The translations under genes and the position numbers were made by a program. A DNA stretch of 64,000 nucleotides. It comes from Bradyrhizobium sp. dw_78 (lineage in GTDB: Bacteria > Pseudomonadota > Alphaproteobacteria > Rhizobiales > Xanthobacteraceae). The stretch spans positions 248,001 through 312,000 of the forward strand of contig NZ_JAAVUS010000001.1 of NCBI RefSeq assembly GCF_018449525.1, read 5' to 3'. Numbering within the stretch: the first letter of the stretch is position 1; every line of letters begins with the position of its first letter. A model generated the notes under the pieces. It saw only the letters and a program-made list of their open reading frames with translations. It searched no databases and was not told where the DNA came from. Shown here one piece after another: positions 62,914 to 64,000 of this stretch.

Positions 62914-64000
62914 CATGAGACTTCGCGACCTGTTCAGCGACGAGGCCACGATGGATCCTCAGGCGGAAGCGCTTGCGGTCACCGGCCTTGCCGTGGACAG
63001 CCGTATCGTGAAGCCGGGCGATCTGTTCTTCGCGCTCGCGGGCAGCAAGACCGATGGCTCGCGGTTCGTCGAGGCCGCCATTGCCGCGGGCGCCGTCGCG
63101 GTAGCGGGCAACCATCCGCCCCACGGTCATCGTCTGGAGGGTGATCGTCGCGTGCCGTTTGTCGTCACGCCCAATCCGCGCCGCGCGCTGGCGCTGGCCG
63201 CGGCGAAATTTTATCCGCGGCAGCCGCAGACGATCGCGGCCGTGACCGGGACCAGCGGCAAAACGTCCGTCGCCGCCTTCACGCGGCAGATCTGGCTGCG
63301 GCTCGGCCATGCCGCGGCCAGCATCGGCACCATCGGTCTGGTGTCGCCGAAACGCACGATCTACGGCTCGCTGACGACGCCGGATCCGGTCGCTCTGCAC
63401 CGTCAGCTCGACGAGATCGCGCGCGACGGCGTCACCCATCTGGCGCTGGAGGCATCGTCTCACGGGCTCGACCAGTTTCGTCTCGACGGCGTGCATATCG
63501 CGGCCGGCGGCTTCACCAACCTGTCGCGCGACCACATGGATTATCATCCCGACGTCGCGCATTATCTCAACGCCAAGCTGCGGCTGTTCCGCGATCTGGT
63601 CGCAACCGGCGGCGCGGCGGTGATCTCGGCCGATCATGATTGCTCTCAGGCCGTGATCGGCGCGGCGCGGGCGCGCGGCCTGCGGATCATCACGGTCGGC
63701 AGCCGGGGCGATGGCGCGGGCGAGGGCATTCGTCTGGCTGGCGCCGCTATCGACGGCCTGGCGCAAAAACTTTCGCTCGAACATCGTGGCCGCCGCTATG
63801 CGACGCGGCTGCCGCTGGTCGGCGAATTCCAGATCGAGAATGCGCTGGTGGCGGCGGCCCTTGCGATCGGCACCGGCGGCGAGCCCGAGGCCGTGTTTGC
63901 CGCGCTCGAACATCTCGAAGGCGCCAAGGGGCGGCTCGAGCGCGTCGGCGAACGCAACGGCGCGCCGATCTTCGTCGATTACGCGCACAAGCCGGATGCG
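62914..64000 (+). CDS. murE: UDP-N-acetylmuramoyl-tripeptide synthetase MurE, 5' part
   Basis: The gene runs off the window. MurE adds the third residue (meso-DAP in this group) to UDP-MurNAc-L-Ala-D-Glu with ATP. The visible 362 residues start MRLRDLFSDEA. LAVDSRIVKPGDLFFALAGS marks the N-terminal domain; the ATP loop is TIAAVTGTSGKTSVAAFTR near 112, followed by TIGLVSPKRTIYGSLTTPD, the SSHGLDQFRLDG stretch and NLSRDHMDYHPD. The DNPR motif lies beyond the edge. ATG preceded by GGAAGACC. Confidence 0.95.

Overview
The window looks like chromosomal DNA of a high-GC alphaproteobacterium of the Bradyrhizobium / Rhodopseudomonas group. Pointers are a perfect Irr-type iron control element in front of bacterioferritin, a thiO-S-G-E-C thiamine operon under a TPP riboswitch, several small protein families typical of the group (DUF2277, DUF4403, extensin-like, PRC-barrel), a phosphatidylcholine-type methyltransferase near a phosphatidylserine decarboxylase, and many dispersed intergenic palindromes. 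No rRNA, tRNA, insertion sequence, integrase or CRISPR array was seen. Species assignment is inference.

Layout. 0-6 kb: the end of an L,D-transpeptidase, a D-2-hydroxyacid dehydrogenase, EttA, Tam and an MltB-like lytic transglycosylase. 6-8.3 kb: two tandem glycine-zipper proteins, then the iron store bfd-bfr with Irr-like sites. 8.3-18.7 kb: mostly small or hypothetical genes, including a collagen-like protein, a FlbD-like Fis regulator, and a scrambled locus where a short-chain dehydrogenase has been broken and fused to a copied piece of a nearby glutathione transferase gene. 18.9-20.2 kb: an AT-rich island with an overlapping DUF5343 / Swt1-HEPN gene pair, the best candidate for a little-described system. 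20.2-26 kb: the thiamine operon on the minus strand, with a GIY-YIG-like gene attached at its 3' end. 26-42 kb: a membrane protein, a two-component system, a Ser/Gly-rich protein, a PRC-barrel protein, an orphan ABC binding protein, oxidoreductases with an AraC regulator, DUF4403 and a second L,D-transpeptidase.

42.4-47.7 kb looks like an envelope-lipid neighbourhood: GT4 glycosyltransferase, PmtA-like methyltransferase, an Mpo1-like membrane protein, a membrane-anchored class III aminotransferase and phosphatidylserine decarboxylase. 47.7-57.3 kb: Nudix, FecR-like, a 27-residue membrane microprotein, an extensin-like lipoprotein, a TetR/EmrA/EmrB efflux unit with a perfect operator, and a second orphan binding protein. 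57.6-58.0 kb is RNase P RNA (rnpB) on the minus strand. 58.2-64 kb: an AmpD-like amidase, then the start of the dcw cluster (rsmH, ftsL-like, ftsI, murE, the last cut by the window edge) without mraZ.

At least four families of dispersed intergenic repeats occur. The most informative is a two-hairpin element present three times, whose long terminal palindrome has different stem bases in each copy but keeps perfect pairing.
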